Source: Cladobotryum mycophilum
Lineage: Eukaryota; Ascomycota; Sordariomycetes; Hypocreales; Hypocreaceae
Reading direction: 5' to 3'
Assembly: GCA_036429605.1 (NCBI GenBank)
Contig: JAVFKD010000015.1
Span: forward strand, 1,759,421 to 1,823,420
Length of the DNA stretch: 64,000 bases
Under the pieces are notes generated by a model, which did no database searches, was not told where the DNA came from, and saw nothing but the letters and a program-made list of their open reading frames with translations. This document shows positions 24,981-37,624 of this stretch, piece by piece; position 1 is the first letter of the stretch, and each line of letters begins with the position of its first letter. The translations under genes were made by a program, and so were the position numbers.

Positions 24981-25439
24981 ATGCAATTCACTACCATCTT
25001 CACTCTTATTGCCGCCGCTGGCGTTGCCATGGTCGCTGCTGAGGACACCAGCACCCAGACCTTGACTTCTACTGTTACTCGCACTTCTACCATCACTCAG
25101 TGCCACCCTACCGTCACCGACTGCCCGGCTCGCACTCAGACCTCTACCGTGGTTCCTGTTACCACCTCGGCTGTTGAGGAGACAACTACCTCTTTCTCTG
25201 CTTCTTCCTCTTTCTCCTCTTCCGCCCCGGCTTACACTGCTCCTGTCTGGACTCTGACCAACACCACTACCGGCGGCGTTGCTCCCTCGACCATCGCCAC
25301 TCTGCCCTCTACTGGTGCTCCTTCTGGCGCTCCCTCTGGCACCCCTCCCGTTATTCTCCCCAACACTGCTGCCAAGGGTGTGGTTGCCATGTCTGGTGTC
25401 ATTGCTGCTGCTCTGGCCGCTGCTGTCGCCGCCTTCTAA
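24981..25439 (+). CDS. Small Ser/Thr-rich GPI-anchored cell-wall protein, 152 aa
   Basis: Single-exon gene. A signal peptide covers residues 1-20 (MQFTTIFTLIAAAGVAMVAA). The mature part is rich in Thr, Ser and Ala with one Cys pair (QCHPTVTDCP, about 41-50), an Asn-glycosylation sequon NTT, and a short Gly/Ala/Pro/Ser repeat (GAPSGAPSGTPP). It ends in a small-residue region plus a 20-residue hydrophobic tail (VVAMSGVIAAALAAAVAAF), the classic GPI-attachment layout with an omega site probably just before it. Such proteins are O-mannosylated and placed in the plasma membrane or glucan wall; no enzymatic domain is present. Codon use is strongly biased to C-ending codons, consistent with high expression. 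Exact family is not recognised. Confidence 0.8.
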   Translation: MQFTTIFTLIAAAGVAMVAAEDTSTQTLTSTVTRTSTITQCHPTVTDCPARTQTSTVVPVTTSAVEETTTSFSASSSFSSSAPAYTAPVWTLTNTTTGGVAPSTIATLPSTGAPSGAPSGTPPVILPNTAAKGVVAMSGVIAAALAAAVAAF

Positions 25440-26910
25440 GTAGATGTGGGCTTGATACCTTCTCCTTTATTTTTACTTCTTATTCAAACTTGATTCTTCG
25501 GGGACGGAAGCTTGAGGCTTTTTAGGCGGTGTTAGATGGATAGATTTGGATTCGGATGATATCAGGTGTTTTTTTCTGGGTTTTCTCTTCTGCGCTCAGG
25601 ATGAGTGCTGGTGCGAGGTGGGCACCTTTATGGCGATATACCCAACAGGCATGCGGAGGCATTGCTGGTTGAATTCTTTTTTTTTTTGATACCTGGAATG
25701 CAACCCTCGGATGCACGTCCATCGGCTTCATTACGAGAAATGAATAAAAGTTGATACTTTGTTCCACTCAAACGTGCTCACTCTGACTCACTGTCTGGAT
25801 TTATATGTTCTTCCCTCCCAAGCCAATGATCCACTTGAAACAATGGCGGCCACTGTTGCAACATTACGTCCGCCAAGCAGATATACTCGCCGTCCCGTTT
25901 TTTTGGATGCTACTAGAGCCCCCCAGCAGGGTTCGAGACGGTGGTCCAAGTTTTTTGCGCCCTTGACTTCTCTTCTCATCTTCTCTTTGTCTCTCATATA
26001 TGTAACATCGTGAAGTGACTCGAGGTTGCAATATTACTCAATCAGAAATGCATCATCGGATTGGCCGACGAGCGGTTGGGTTGCTGCAAGTGTATAGTAC
26101 TCAAAAGAGTTTGCCCTCCGGTGGGGTTGGTGACGATGATAAAGGATCCGGACTATCATCTGGTCAGAAACGTCCCGAGGAATATCGGTTCCGCTTGATA
26201 ATAGCCGCACTCTCCCTATAGTTACTGCCGGTGTCTAGACCTTGAACAGCAGCCTATTGAGTGGAATCAAATGCTCAGAATCCCACCTTGGCAATAATAA
26301 TAATAATGATGATAATAATAATAAATGGTCCGAGATGTGGAGAAAATCTTGAACGGTCGGTGTTAGCATCCGCTCCCCTGTGTCTGAGAGAGATCTCCAA
26401 ATGACGTACCACTATGCGTTTTTCTCTCTCTCCCCTCTTCCTCTTCTTCTTTCTTAACTACACCGAGTGGCATATTCCGTCAAGAAGTTGGCCTATCTCG
26501 CTAGGAGATAGCTACCTGCAGTGCTGCATCGTGTAAGAAAGCATAGGCGGAAAAAAAGGGTGTGGGATAAGCTGAGACAAAAGCTCGGAGAGGGGGGTCT
26601 CGTTCGATGAGGGGGTCTTCCTCTCAACAAAGACCAATAAAGGAAAAAAGAAAAGTAGCATTACGAATTCATGGAACGCCATTTGCCAATTAGTAATCCA
26701 CAGATTTATTATAGTTTTACAAACATGTGATCTCTGCAGGGCGTGGTATGAAAATCTCTTCTTCATCATGTTCTCTTCACTCCCCTACCCGGCTACTACA
26801 CTGTCGAGACAAGATGAGGCCGGCAGGGTATGATCCAAACGATGACGGCTGCTGCCGATGAACCGCAGTAAGGTAATGGAACCACTCCACACGGTAATGT
26901 CAAAAATTTT

Positions 26911-26936
26911 CTCTCTCTCTCTCTCTCTCCCCTCTC

Positions 26937-26967
<31 letters not shown>
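26911..26967. repeat. (CT)n compound microsatellite
   Basis: CT/TC dinucleotides with two or three interrupting C bases, 57 bp in total, inside the gene desert. Confidence 0.95.
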
Positions 26968-27946
26968 TTTCCTCGGACAAGAGGAAGGGGGGAGAAAACA
27001 GAGCATAGCAAATACCCAAAGTGAAGCCTATTTTTGTCTCAGAAACGAGGCCTACAGCCCAACACTTTTTACCAATGCATTGCAAAGGTACAGGTACGCG
27101 TAACTCTCTTTCTCAGCAAGTATATGCATCCACCTTTCTATATATCCATTTAATTCCGGCCGGTAGTGGGAAAGGCGGCTCGGAAGAGAGAGGCAATATG
27201 CATGAGTCCTAAAAGGAACATATAGACCGCTAAATAAGTATTCTATGGACCCGGCAAGATCGTCCAGATAGGAAATTCATGTCGTAATAGGGCATTAGTT
27301 AAGACCCCTTATGCATAAGGTTCATAGACTAATGGCCGTTGGTTGGGAGGTGACGTTGTCGACTAATACCCTCTTTATCTACCAACTCATCCGAACGACT
27401 GCCTAGGTAGTATCACATGAGTGGACACCAGAGGTTACATCGAACAAGACAATGTTCGGAATTCGCCATACTTTCTGAGAAGGGAAATCCTCTGTTGCTC
27501 AATCCCTATTCACCCTTGCGTGCAGACTTCAGTCTAGGCATAATGACGCCGCGTCGTTTCTAGTTTGCATTTCTGGACACTTGTTGATACTATCTCTTCA
27601 AGGCTACCATTTCTGGGACCTCGCCGGGGTTTTGAGTTGTCCCGTCTCCTTTCATCAGTAGGAGAGGAGATGCCCGCCCCCTTTTTAGCCTCACGACAGA
27701 GCACCTTCGTCTTGGTGCATATTCTTTTGCCTTTACTTTCCGTTATCTTGCAGGAGATCATCTTGATGCACTCCATGCGAACTTTCGGACCTTTCAACAC
27801 CACACAGACACACACTACAGCGAAGAAGGAGGGGAGGGAGAGGGGAAGGGAACCGATGTGACGGTAGTATGATCGACGAAAGAATATAACGGCTTTACAA
27901 CTGGTCCGATTGGCTGAAGTCGGTTACACGGCGAGCGAAGATCAGG

Positions 27947-27961
27947 TTTTTTTTTTTTTTT
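27947..27961. repeat. T15 homopolymer
   Basis: Fifteen consecutive T. Similar runs occur at 32732-32752 and 34230-34250. Such runs are both mutation hotspots and error-prone in sequencing. Confidence 0.95.
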
Positions 27962-28400
27962 GGGATGTAACGCAGATTGGCACCGGCGGCGGCGGCCGAG
28001 GCGGACGCCTTCGTGGGGGGGCTTCCGTGTCTCATGCAGGAAGGGAAGAGACGACAGTTGGTAGGATTTGCAGGGAACCCGTGCATGAAAAAGAGGCAAC
28101 CAAAGGCATGGGGAGGGGGGATACAATCGGATTTGTTGAGAGGGAGAAAGAGAGAGAGGGAGAAAGAGAGAGGGGGGAAAAGAGAGCGGCGGTGATAGCG
28201 AGATTCTAAACTCTCAACGCCATGTTCCTTGGATGGAGATGATCCATCTTTTAACCTCGGGCCCTCGGTATACGTCGGGGTTGGATCCAGATATCATATG
28301 CCAATGCCGGCTCTCGTGATGTACTTGCAATCGCGTTCTTTTGTTTCAACAGAGCAGAGGTAGGAAAAGGGTGGTAAGTAGATATCGTGAGTAGTTAACA

Positions 28401-28419
28401 TGTGTGTGTGTGTGTGTGT
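28401..28419. repeat. (TG)n microsatellite
   Basis: About nine TG units, uninterrupted, inside the gene desert. Confidence 0.9.
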
Positions 28420-29747
28420 CTAAGTGATTGATCTATCATACAATCCCGATCCCTGATGCTCGCTGATGACAAGATCCCCAAATAAACTCCTCAATAAATT
28501 AAATCCCAGTAATCCTTGAGAGTACCATGCAATTATGATGCCACTCCCCTGTGACTGACTCGATTAACGAGATGCAGGCCGCAAAGGAGAAGAAGCCAAG
28601 AAATGACGTTTGCTCGCTGCCCGTCTAGAAAGTTTGCTCAGAATGCCTTCCCAACCTGTAATGTCCCCATCCCCCCCTTCCATTTCCCAGTTCCCCTTCC
28701 TCACCCCCTTCACCCAAGTTCCTTTTTTTTTTGCCGGATTTGATTCCATCCGGCAGCCCGTGTTCGAGTTCGCACTGACAGAATTGTATGTAGAATGGGA
28801 AGGAGGGGGGCCAAGGGAAATTGGAAATTGACGTGTCGGTTGATTGTTGCCGGGCCCAAGTAGGGATACACGACTCGTGCCGTCTTTTTCGTGACCTCCT
28901 GGCCAATGGGACCCTTTTCCCCCTTGGTCAACAACCCGTCAATATTAATGAAAGATATGAAGAAAATGAAAAAATAAAATAAAAAGAGGGTAGATAATCG
29001 TAATCATAAATTGTAAATCGTGGCACGTGGGTGGTTCCAAAGCCGTTGAGAGGAGGGGAGGGGAGGGGGAGTGGGTGGGGGGAGTGAGCAGAGAAGACTC
29101 AAAGCTTCCTTATAGCCCTTTATACACATGGTTGCCCGTTTGCTACAGCAATAGAACAAGCCGTGCAGAGACTGGAGTTGGAGTCTGCCAGATAGGGACA
29201 GTCATGAGTCAAGGAATGTGCGCACTTCTTGTTGGAGAAGGACGTTATACCACGGGGTTCGATTCCACGGCCAATGTCTTGATGGTGATGGTGATGGTGG
29301 TGGTGGTTGTCACTGTCCAACAACTCTTCCTCATGTAAATCCATAACACATGTAGGTGGTAACATGATGTTTCGGCAATCATGCCTGATTGGGGTTCCTC
29401 TCATTGTGATGATTTGTGAGTCGAAGAGTTTGAAGAATTGGTGGTCTTGTTTGACGACGTTTGTACTGTCGTATTGAACGGTGGTCTGCGCGCTCTCAAA
29501 CTGTTCCATGTAGGTAGGGCCAGAATGCTCAGGGCGGTGTTCGTTGCGGACAAGGTTGACAGAACAGAGCGGCTGGCACAGACAAGAATGTATTGATTCG
29601 ACGGTCGTTCTGAGCTCCCAAAGAGAAGGAGGGAAGAGAAGGAACAGGAATATAAAAAAAGCAAGGTGGTGGCTGTTTTTAAATCAAAATATTGAACAAG
29701 ACGGAAAGTAGTATCGAAGTCTCCAAAGAGAACACACGGACTAGATA

Positions 29748-29754
<7 letters not shown>

Positions 29755-29780
<26 letters not shown>
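29755..29780. repeat. (AG)n microsatellite
   Basis: Thirteen uninterrupted AG units, preceded by an imperfect AG/AAAG stretch. Confidence 0.93.
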
Positions 29781-30726
29781 CCACAGGCAGCTGAATGTGA
29801 TTAAGGAAGAGGCTTGTACCTCTGCTGCGTGTGACTATGCATGAAGCGAGCATCTGTGTATGCCGCGGTTCGTACGGAAGATGAGTTCATATATATACCC
29901 ACTTTCAATAATACAATAGGGCTGAAAGGACGTGGATGGCGGCCGATGCACGATCCGTCCGCTTCGGGACGAAGTACGCCGCAGGCAGGCCGCAACGGCC
30001 GGACTGCCACTTGTGTGACCCCCCTCATACAACCCTCCTTCATCTTTCGTTGCTGCAGTAGTCGTCTTGTCATCCACTCCCACCCCCCAGTCCCCCTTGG
30101 GTGTGTGGGATACAATCTTTTGATGACTTTCCCACAAGACCTTTGTTGAGGAGGGGAGGAAGAAGAGGAGGAGGAAGAGGAGGAGGGGGGAATTACAAAC
30201 CAGAGACGTCATATTATGCTCTGTGATGTGACTAATTCCCAAGGGACTGGGTAATTGTTGGTCTGTGGAGGGGGCTTTTCAGCTGATGCCGTTGCTGAAT
30301 GTGTCAAATCGGCAAGACGGGTTCCTCATACACCACCCTCACTCCTCCTCACTCCTCCGCCTCCTTTGATGTATGACACTTTTTCGCCATGCCGCATCCC
30401 ACATGCCCCATCACACACCCTACCTCCATCTCATGCAGCTTCTCTGGGCCACCTCTTTTAGGAAATGTGAATTACTCTAGTGGGCACAAGCTACATGTCG
30501 GTGGTCAGTGAGATGCTTCAGACGAAGGAAGACCGGTCTGTACGAGGAAGAGAAGAGGGAAAAAAAAGAAAAAAGAAAAAGGAAAAAAGAAAGAGGCACG
30601 ACAGTCCTGAGCTAGTCTTGTTGAAGAATGACCTAACAAAGATGTCAAGGTTATGTAGCCATCTCACACAGCTGGTGCGGCGCCACGGCATTGGTCTATC
30701 TGCAAGCTGGCAGCAGGCTGGCCATG

Positions 30727-30780
30727 TACGTACGTACGTATGTATGTATACACGTATGTATGTAATGTAATGTAATGTAC
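30727..30780. repeat. Compound tetranucleotide/pentanucleotide repeat (GTAC, GTAT, TAATG)
   Basis: Tandem GTAC units pass into GTAT units, then a short break, then GTAT again, and finally three TAATG units. The GTAC part is self-complementary. A second TAATG array occurs at about 36222-36240. Confidence 0.9.
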
Positions 30781-31408
30781 ATGCATCTTGGTTCTTTTTT
30801 TCTGGACCAACCACTTGGCATCCGTTTCATGGACAAGCCCATTTTCAAAAGTCACTCGTGCCTCAGTGGGACTTGGGCCCTCCCCCCGGGGATCCATATC
30901 AAAACGAGAACTCATTACCAAGGAGTCTGTAAGCGACGTGACCATGGGCGACTTTCTCCCGCACCCAGACCCGGGCCAGGGCGAATTCCGTCATGGCGAA
31001 CTAATCAACACTCGGAAGCAATAACAAGAGACATCCGAACGAGACATTGAGGGACGAGAGAGACAGAGAAAGGTAGCAATCCTGTCTAAAACATAAGAAT
31101 GCAAAAGGCAGACAAGGGTAGAGGGATAGAGAGATCCACACCCCACTGAGACGAAACGAACGAAACCCCCCCCCTCCTCCCTTCCTCTCCTCCCAGGCGT
31201 TTGTCCAACTCCAAGGTACGTCCTTTGCCTTGTCCCAAAGGAGCATCGTATGGGAACATGGGCATGGTTTGACTTTAGTTTACCTTGGTTTGAGTTGGGT
31301 TGGTTCCTCTTCAACGGCGCGCGACCGACCGACCGCCGCCGCCGCCGCCCCTCCTCCCTCCTCCTCCCATGCTCGTCTCTAATAGTGTTCCTCCCGGTTC
31401 TGGCTGGG

Positions 31409-31449
31409 CCCCTCCCCAGGCAAGCAAGCCCCTCCCCCAGGCAAGCAAG
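31409..31449. repeat. Two-copy 20/21-bp tandem repeat
   Basis: A unit of C-rich sequence followed by AGGCAAGCAAG is repeated twice head to tail (31409-31428 and 31429-31449), differing by one C. Confidence 0.85.
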
Positions 31450-31489
31450 CCCACCCACCACACAATGTCTCACCCCATGCACGCTTCTC

Positions 31490-31490
<1 letters not shown>

Positions 31491-31525
<35 letters not shown>
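31491..31525. repeat. (AC)17 microsatellite
   Basis: Seventeen AC units, uninterrupted, followed closely by a short ACC trinucleotide run (about 31540-31557). Confidence 0.95.
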
Positions 31526-31526
<1 letters not shown>

Positions 31527-32731
31527 GCAACGAACTGCTACCACCACCACCACCACCCTTGACAGTCTTCTAGAAGCCACAGGCCTCAGCTGAACGAGGT
31601 GAAGCTCGGCGGGCGGGCTGGCTGCAGTTTGTGTGTGCGACTGGGACTTGCATGCAAGGACACACGACACAGACAGAAAAGGCCATGTTCCACATACCTC
31701 GGTGGACGACGGTATTTCTCGGTTGGCGAATGAGACGCATATTCGCTTCGTGGTGTGTATTTTATTATTTCGTTTTTTGTGTTTTGTGTTCAATTGACTG
31801 GCAAGATTGGATGTTCCCTTTGTGGCAACACCCTCAGATTGTTTTGAACTTGGACACCCCCCCTTACGCCCCCCTCCCTTCTTCTGGATCCCCTCACATA
31901 ATTGCCCCTCCCTTTTTTATTTCCCTCTTGTCTTTCATCTCATCTTACTTTTTTTTTTGATGCAATGGCAATCCCAATCCCAATCAAGATGCAAGCCCGC
32001 GCCGCCGGTGGCCCACTTTGATCACCTCGCACGGGGATTTGAAAATGTCACGGAGGGCGCACACATTGTAGGCCTCAAATCTTCTTTCAATTTATCTCTC
32101 TCTTACCTCTTACTCACCCTCTCACGCGCACGGTTTGTTTGTTTGTTCGTTTGTTTGTTTGTTGCTATCCCTCTTTCATCAAAGGGAGAAACCACTATTT
32201 CCCCCTATTCCTACCTATCGCAAGGGGTTTCCTTTGAGGGGAACCATTTTAATACTGTTGTTGTAAGTAAGCCCGGGTTTTTTTTCTTCTTCTCTCTCTC
32301 TCACTCTCTCAACACCCCCACCCCCCACACTTTGACCAGCGTTCGTTGGAAAATGGTTTGGGAGCTCTAGCTCCCCTTGCCATATTAAACCGGAACCGGG
32401 TGGCTTTTCGACTGCTGTTGCTATTTGAAATAGAGGTAGTGGTGGAGACGAGGAAGAAGTAGAAGAAGAAGTAGAAGAACAAGAAGAATAGACACTCAAA
32501 TCAAGGGCTTTGACTTTTTGCCATGCTCGGACCTTTTTTCTTCTTCTTCTCTCTTTTCTTTCTTTTTCTTTCCCCTTCGTCTGAGACCTTTCGTCACACC
32601 CATGTGGCATGGCTGAGGAAGAAGGCTTGTTTTTTTTTTTTCGGGGGCTCGAGCCGACTGTGGCCCCCCCGGGAACCGCTCAAACGGCTGAAGCAGGAAG
32701 AAAAAGGAAAAAAAGAATGTCATGTATAGCC

Positions 32732-32752
32732 TTTTTTTTTTTTTTTTTTTTT
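32732..32752. repeat. T21 homopolymer
   Basis: Twenty-one consecutive T, tied with 34230-34250 for the longest mononucleotide run seen in the window. Confidence 0.95.
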
Positions 32753-34229
32753 AGTTTGCTTCTCCTCCCCGGTGAGTGAATGACGATGTCGAGTCTCATA
32801 CTCCGTAATTTTGTCTTACAAGCATGAGCGACAAAACGTAAAAAAACAGCTTACGACCCGGAGGGGGCATATCTTTGCAGATGGGAGATATCCTTGCCCG
32901 TTCCCGCGTGGGGGATGGAACCAATTGGCATCAAGCAAGCCCTCGTTTTGCTCAGTAATACGTAGGTAGTTCTAGGTTGTCTTTTGCCAAGCTGCAGCTA
33001 TCTCAAGTCTGCCTCAGCGTCCCGAGTTCCGTCTTCACGGGTTCCTGTTTTTCTCTTTCTCTCTCTTTTCCACATCCCATTCATTCATTCAGCAGTCACG
33101 ACGCCACCACCGCCAAGAGGCGTTCGGGTTTCCAATTAGGGCCTTGAGGAAGAGGAGAAAATCTATATTGAGATTCTCCCCATGGACGCCCGTGGCAGTG
33201 GTCATTGGTTACCCAGGCCGGATGTCTCCTCCCCCATCCCACCCCCCCTTCTTTCGAAAGCTTGAACAAGCCCTGAAAGAGGTGGGGGGAGGAGGGGAAC
33301 AAAGAGAGAAAGAGTGTGTGTGCAAGAGACAGAGAGAGAGAAAGAAAAAAAAATCTGACAAGTTACATGCATCATCAAGTTTGTACGTTTGTGTCGTCTT
33401 TCTGTGAGTGATTGGACGACACGGTTCGCGCGGAGAGGTCACACTCGCATGACTCTAGCAAACTTGGCAAATCTTTAAGGTGTAGCAAGCCTTGTCACTG
33501 CAAATCCATGGGGGGCCAAACTCGACAGGGTCCCTTGGGTTACGGCCCTATCAGACAACCCTGCTGGGGTCACACTCACAGCCCATGACCCTCCACCTAT
33601 CCACCCAGCCCAGTCCAGTCCACCCCCCGTTCCACAGCAGATCGACCGCTTTGGGTGCGTCGTTTTTGCTATTCGGTATGCTGTAGGATAATACCTTACA
33701 TGGCAATGTCGCTCTCGAAAAAAAAAAGTGCAGGCAAACATTCATGCATATGCGTTGACCCATGGTAAATCACACCAGATCCAAGGGTTCCTATTCGTCT
33801 TTTGCTCTATCGATGAACCGCTTTTCCTCACACGCTCTCTCTGCCTCTCTCTCTCTGTCATTGAGGCAATGCCCCTGGTGGCGGAGGCGCATTGGCCCCC
33901 CTTGTCCTTCAATACCCGACGCCTTTTTTTTTTTGGCCCTCTCTCTCTCGACCCTTACTTTCAAAGACTACCGCCTCTCCCGCGCGTGGGTATTATTACA
34001 TATGAAAGGCTCTCTAAGCACAGCACAATGCATATATCTATTGTCCGTTGATTACGCCCTATTGTTACGGTTGCTGAGTTTAAAAAATTAATTAAATAAA
34101 AAATAAAAATAAGAATAAAAACCTACGGAGAGTAGGTAGATCCTTGGGAATTTCGCCAAGACCAAATCTTGGAAATGAGACCTCCCCTCCTCCTCCGATT
34201 ACGGTACAGTTGTTTCTCTCTTTCTCTTC

Positions 34230-34250
34230 TTTTTTTTTTTTTTTTTTTTT
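34230..34250. repeat. T21 homopolymer
   Basis: Twenty-one consecutive T directly followed by a G-rich heptamer. Confidence 0.93.
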
Positions 34251-35154
34251 GGGAGGGGGCCCAAGAGTTGGTTGAGTCTTGTTTGGTGTGTATGTCCCGC
34301 ATATCTCACAATCCTTTCTATAGTTCCTCGCGTGGCTCGCCTACAAAGATCGGTGGTGGTGGAGGCGGACAACTTCTCATTACGGGAAAAGGTCCCAAAA
34401 AAGAGAAGAGTTCGTAGAAAAACGCTTGTCAAATTGTCTCTGAATCAAAAATTAGTATTACTCAGTTGCCACCACCGAGGAAAGCCCATCAGAGACATGC
34501 ATACAAGGCATACCTACTACGTACATGCATACATACATACATACATACGCATAGAAGAAGATGCACATAGGTTTCATCATAACATTTCACTCCTACATGC
34601 CTTGGACCCATACATGGCATCTTTCCTGCTTGTCGTCTTGCATTTACCTATGATTACATGCGGATAAATCCCTACCTCCCCTGCCTATATATCACAGACC
34701 AAACCAAAAAAGGGTCTTCGTGTTTCGGAGAATAGCCTACTACACCAAAGTGTCATTAGAGAAGATAAAAAGAGAACAACTCTGGCCGGCCCGTACTCCG
34801 TAACGGTATAAAATCCGCCATAAATTATCGACATCCATATTGATTAAATGCTCCCCCCCCCTTTTCTCCCCACCCAATACTTTGACCATGTATGATTACC
34901 TCCAGGGCCCTCACGTGCGGCTCTCTCCGCCGCCCCCTCCCCAAAGCAGCTTTCCGTTCTTCCCAGGCAAGGCCCTTTCTCCGGATCACTTCATCTTTTT
35001 TCCCCCTGTACTATCCAATGACGAAACGGAGATGATGATTCTAATGCCGGGTATGCTCGGTGATAAAGCGTCCCTAAAGCCTCGGGTGCATTTCAATCTC
35101 AGATGTTCCCACACACCCCTCCGATCTAGAACGCCGTGACGAGCAGTGACCTTT

Positions 35155-35160
<6 letters not shown>

Positions 35161-35202
<42 letters not shown>
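35161..35202. repeat. (GA)21 microsatellite
   Basis: Twenty-one uninterrupted GA units, the longest dinucleotide array in the window. Confidence 0.95.
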
Positions 35203-35208
<6 letters not shown>

Positions 35209-35763
35209 GAGAGAGGACCCATATACTTGGACAAAGAGGGAAACCCTTCTCCGGAGAAAGAAACATACACCTCTGACACAGTTTTTAACAACCTAAAAAA
35301 GAAAACAGAAGAACCCCAAGCTTCCAAGACAAGACAACATCTCAGTTTATCGGGCGATGACTTACAGGATCCAGAACGGGGCAAAAAAAAACCGTTGTTG
35401 CTATTCGACTGCCGTTTTGCCTGCCGGTGAAAAAGGGCAAAGCTCTCTTTTGTCTGTCTGCTCGTCGATCCATCCCCATACGGGCCAGAAAGAAATATGG
35501 CCCAACACGAACGGCGATCTGCAACCGAAACAAAGCACGCTCAGATCGTTCACCTTGTCTCTGTCTCTTTGTCTCTCTCTGTCTCTCCCTCTCTGTTTCA
35601 CACCCCCCCCTTTTAGCTCCAGGCAGCAAAATAAAATAAATAAAACTGAAAAGCAACAGAGATTTTTCCTTTGCCGTTGATTTGCTCTTTGATGTTCCTT
35701 TCAATCCAATCCTCTCCAATCCTCCGCAAGCAACTGTGGCGCCACTCTTGCGTCTGGCCCGGA

Positions 35764-35786
35764 ACACACACACACACACACACACA
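35764..35786. repeat. (AC)n microsatellite
   Basis: About eleven AC units inside the gene desert. Confidence 0.92.
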
Positions 35787-36628
35787 ACCAACAACCACCC
35801 CTGTCGGAAATCCGCGTCCCTGGAAACAGGACACATCACATCCAGACCTCTCTCATCTCATACTCTCCTCCCACTCTCACTCTCTCTGAGGAGTGTGCGT
35901 GTGTTGTGTGTGTGCCTCCTCTCAACCCCCACCCACCCATCCATCAAAAACCCTTACTTAGCCTCAGAATGCCACATGGTTGCTACTGCATCCTTACGTC
36001 TTTTGGCTTACGCCTCATTTTTTGCTTTTTTTGACTCTACCCACCCGGCACCTTGTTCCCAAAAAAAAAACCCTTGGTGGCAGGCAAGGTTGTAGGAAAA
36101 AAAAGAGATGCATCAAAGTCTGGCCTCATTATCTACGAATTGGTAGACATATTAGGAGTAGTAAGTAAGTACTCAACGACTCCATAACTATCAAGAAGAA
36201 GAAGAAGAAGAAAAAAACCATGCAATGTAATGTAATGTAAAATAAATGCGCGCTTTTCATTTTCTCCCCCGTTCATCCAAGCCAAAAAGTCCACGCAATT
36301 CCCATCTTCCAAAACTAAGCTTCAGCAGAGCAAAACGCCACCCAAAGAAGGCCACACACACGGACAAAACGCTCCTACAGGAACCATCATGATCCTTTTT
36401 TTTCCTTTCCTTTTCTTTCAGGGACGGGATTCGCTTCCTCCAGAAAAGCTAGCAAGAGATGGAACAAAAACACCAACAGCAGGGTACCTGTTCAATTAGT
36501 TTCTACATTCCTCCTCTCAAGGGATTAAAAAAAAACCTCGTGAAAAGATCGTTTAATTGGTAGGACTCCCCGTCGGTGTGTGTGCTGTTACATACATTAC
36601 ATCTACATATTTATCCAAGGGGGAGGAT

Positions 36629-36643
36629 AAAAAAAAAAAAAAA
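36629..36643. repeat. A15 homopolymer
   Basis: Fifteen consecutive A flanked by G-rich sequence on both sides. Confidence 0.92.
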
Positions 36644-37624
36644 GGGGAGCCATCCAATCCATACAGGACTGGGGACTAGAACATAATACTTACTACTACA
36701 TACAACATATTCCCGCTTTTGCCAATCCAAAACAGCCATACTGTAAGGGCTTGGTATGTAGGCCATGTTCTCTCCTCAATGAGACAACTTCAAACATTTT
36801 CGCGCCCTCGTTCCAACGGAGCGGCCGCGCGCTGGCGGCGCTTCTTGGCTCGAACACCCTAAACCCCCCAACGGTTATCGTTCAACCGTCTTGGCCGCCC
36901 GGCTCTCGCTAATAGGGGGAATGAGAAACACACAACCAACACCCACTACTATTACCACTACCACCACCACCATCAGAAACAACAATGCAACCTCATGGTG
37001 CAAGGGGGTAAGGGGGAGGGAATCTTTTGCTCAAGTCTCCAACTTTCTTAAACTAGCGTTTTCTTCAATGCCTTGCGATGGACACACGTCAAACATGTGC
37101 TTCTTGCGCCATACTATTAGGACACTATTCGCCATAGCCTTGGATGCCCTACATGCCGATATGGCATCGTTGTCCATATCGTATTCCCCTGTTAGATTAC
37201 ACATGTAAGAGAGATGCGAATAGTGAATGTCAATGTGTCATACATGCTTTGACATCGGAAACCGGCCGGGCTTTCAGATGACCCTGTTTCGTTGGGCTCC
37301 TCTTCACCCTGACGGACAGGCCACGCACGTTTCCTTAGACACGCCTTACCGGTGAATAGAATTCACTTTATCTGTCACGAGGAGTAATAATGGAAGAACT
37401 TTTGTTGTCTGACATTGGCATTGAAGCCCAAGTATTATTCAACGCTGATTTGAGTGTCGCTATCTAGTCAGGGACAGCAAAGGATACTCCCTAGAACATG
37501 CCGTGAGATGCCGTTAATTTCGTATTACCAATATCCATCGCTAGAAGGAGCTTCATGTTCAAGCTTGTGCTTATCTCAATGCATGTAGCGAATGACCTCT
37601 GTCCTCTGTACCCCCCATCATCCT

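Larger units (their letters stand above)
25440..37624. other. 12-kb gene desert rich in microsatellites and homopolymers
   Basis: I find no supportable protein gene, tRNA or transposon across 12.2 kb, in sharp contrast to one gene per 2-3 kb on either side. The region holds at least ten simple repeats (CT, GT, GA, AC, ACGT/TATG, TTTG, CATA, GAA), many A/T runs of 9-21, a G/C-rich 20-bp tandem repeat, and purine- or pyrimidine-rich stretches hundreds of bases long. Longest open frames are repeat-driven (poly-Ser/Leu, poly-Arg/Glu). It may be regulatory DNA, a non-coding transcript locus, or simply intergenic DNA that has gained repeats. GC content looks ordinary, so it is not an AT-rich RIP block. 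Confidence 0.6.

Noticed and set aside
29245..29275. GGTTCGATTCC resembling a tRNA T-loop
   Set aside because: The T-stem has a mismatch and no acceptor or anticodon arm can be folded from the upstream 70 bases.
29120..29509. A 129-codon minus-strand frame with an eight-His run, the longest non-repeat frame in the desert
   Set aside because: The His run comes from a CAT/CAC repeat, no domain is recognisable, flanks lack a clear leader or introns, and other frames are open nearby.
30664..30945. Minus-strand frame with a protein-like stretch (TEARVTFENGLVHETDAKWL)
   Set aside because: Only about 45 codons look protein-like before it runs into the GTAC/GTAT repeat, and no flanking exons could be joined.
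30991..31530. 179-codon minus-strand frame
   Set aside because: It is dominated by the AC microsatellite (Cys-Val repeats) and C-rich repeats.
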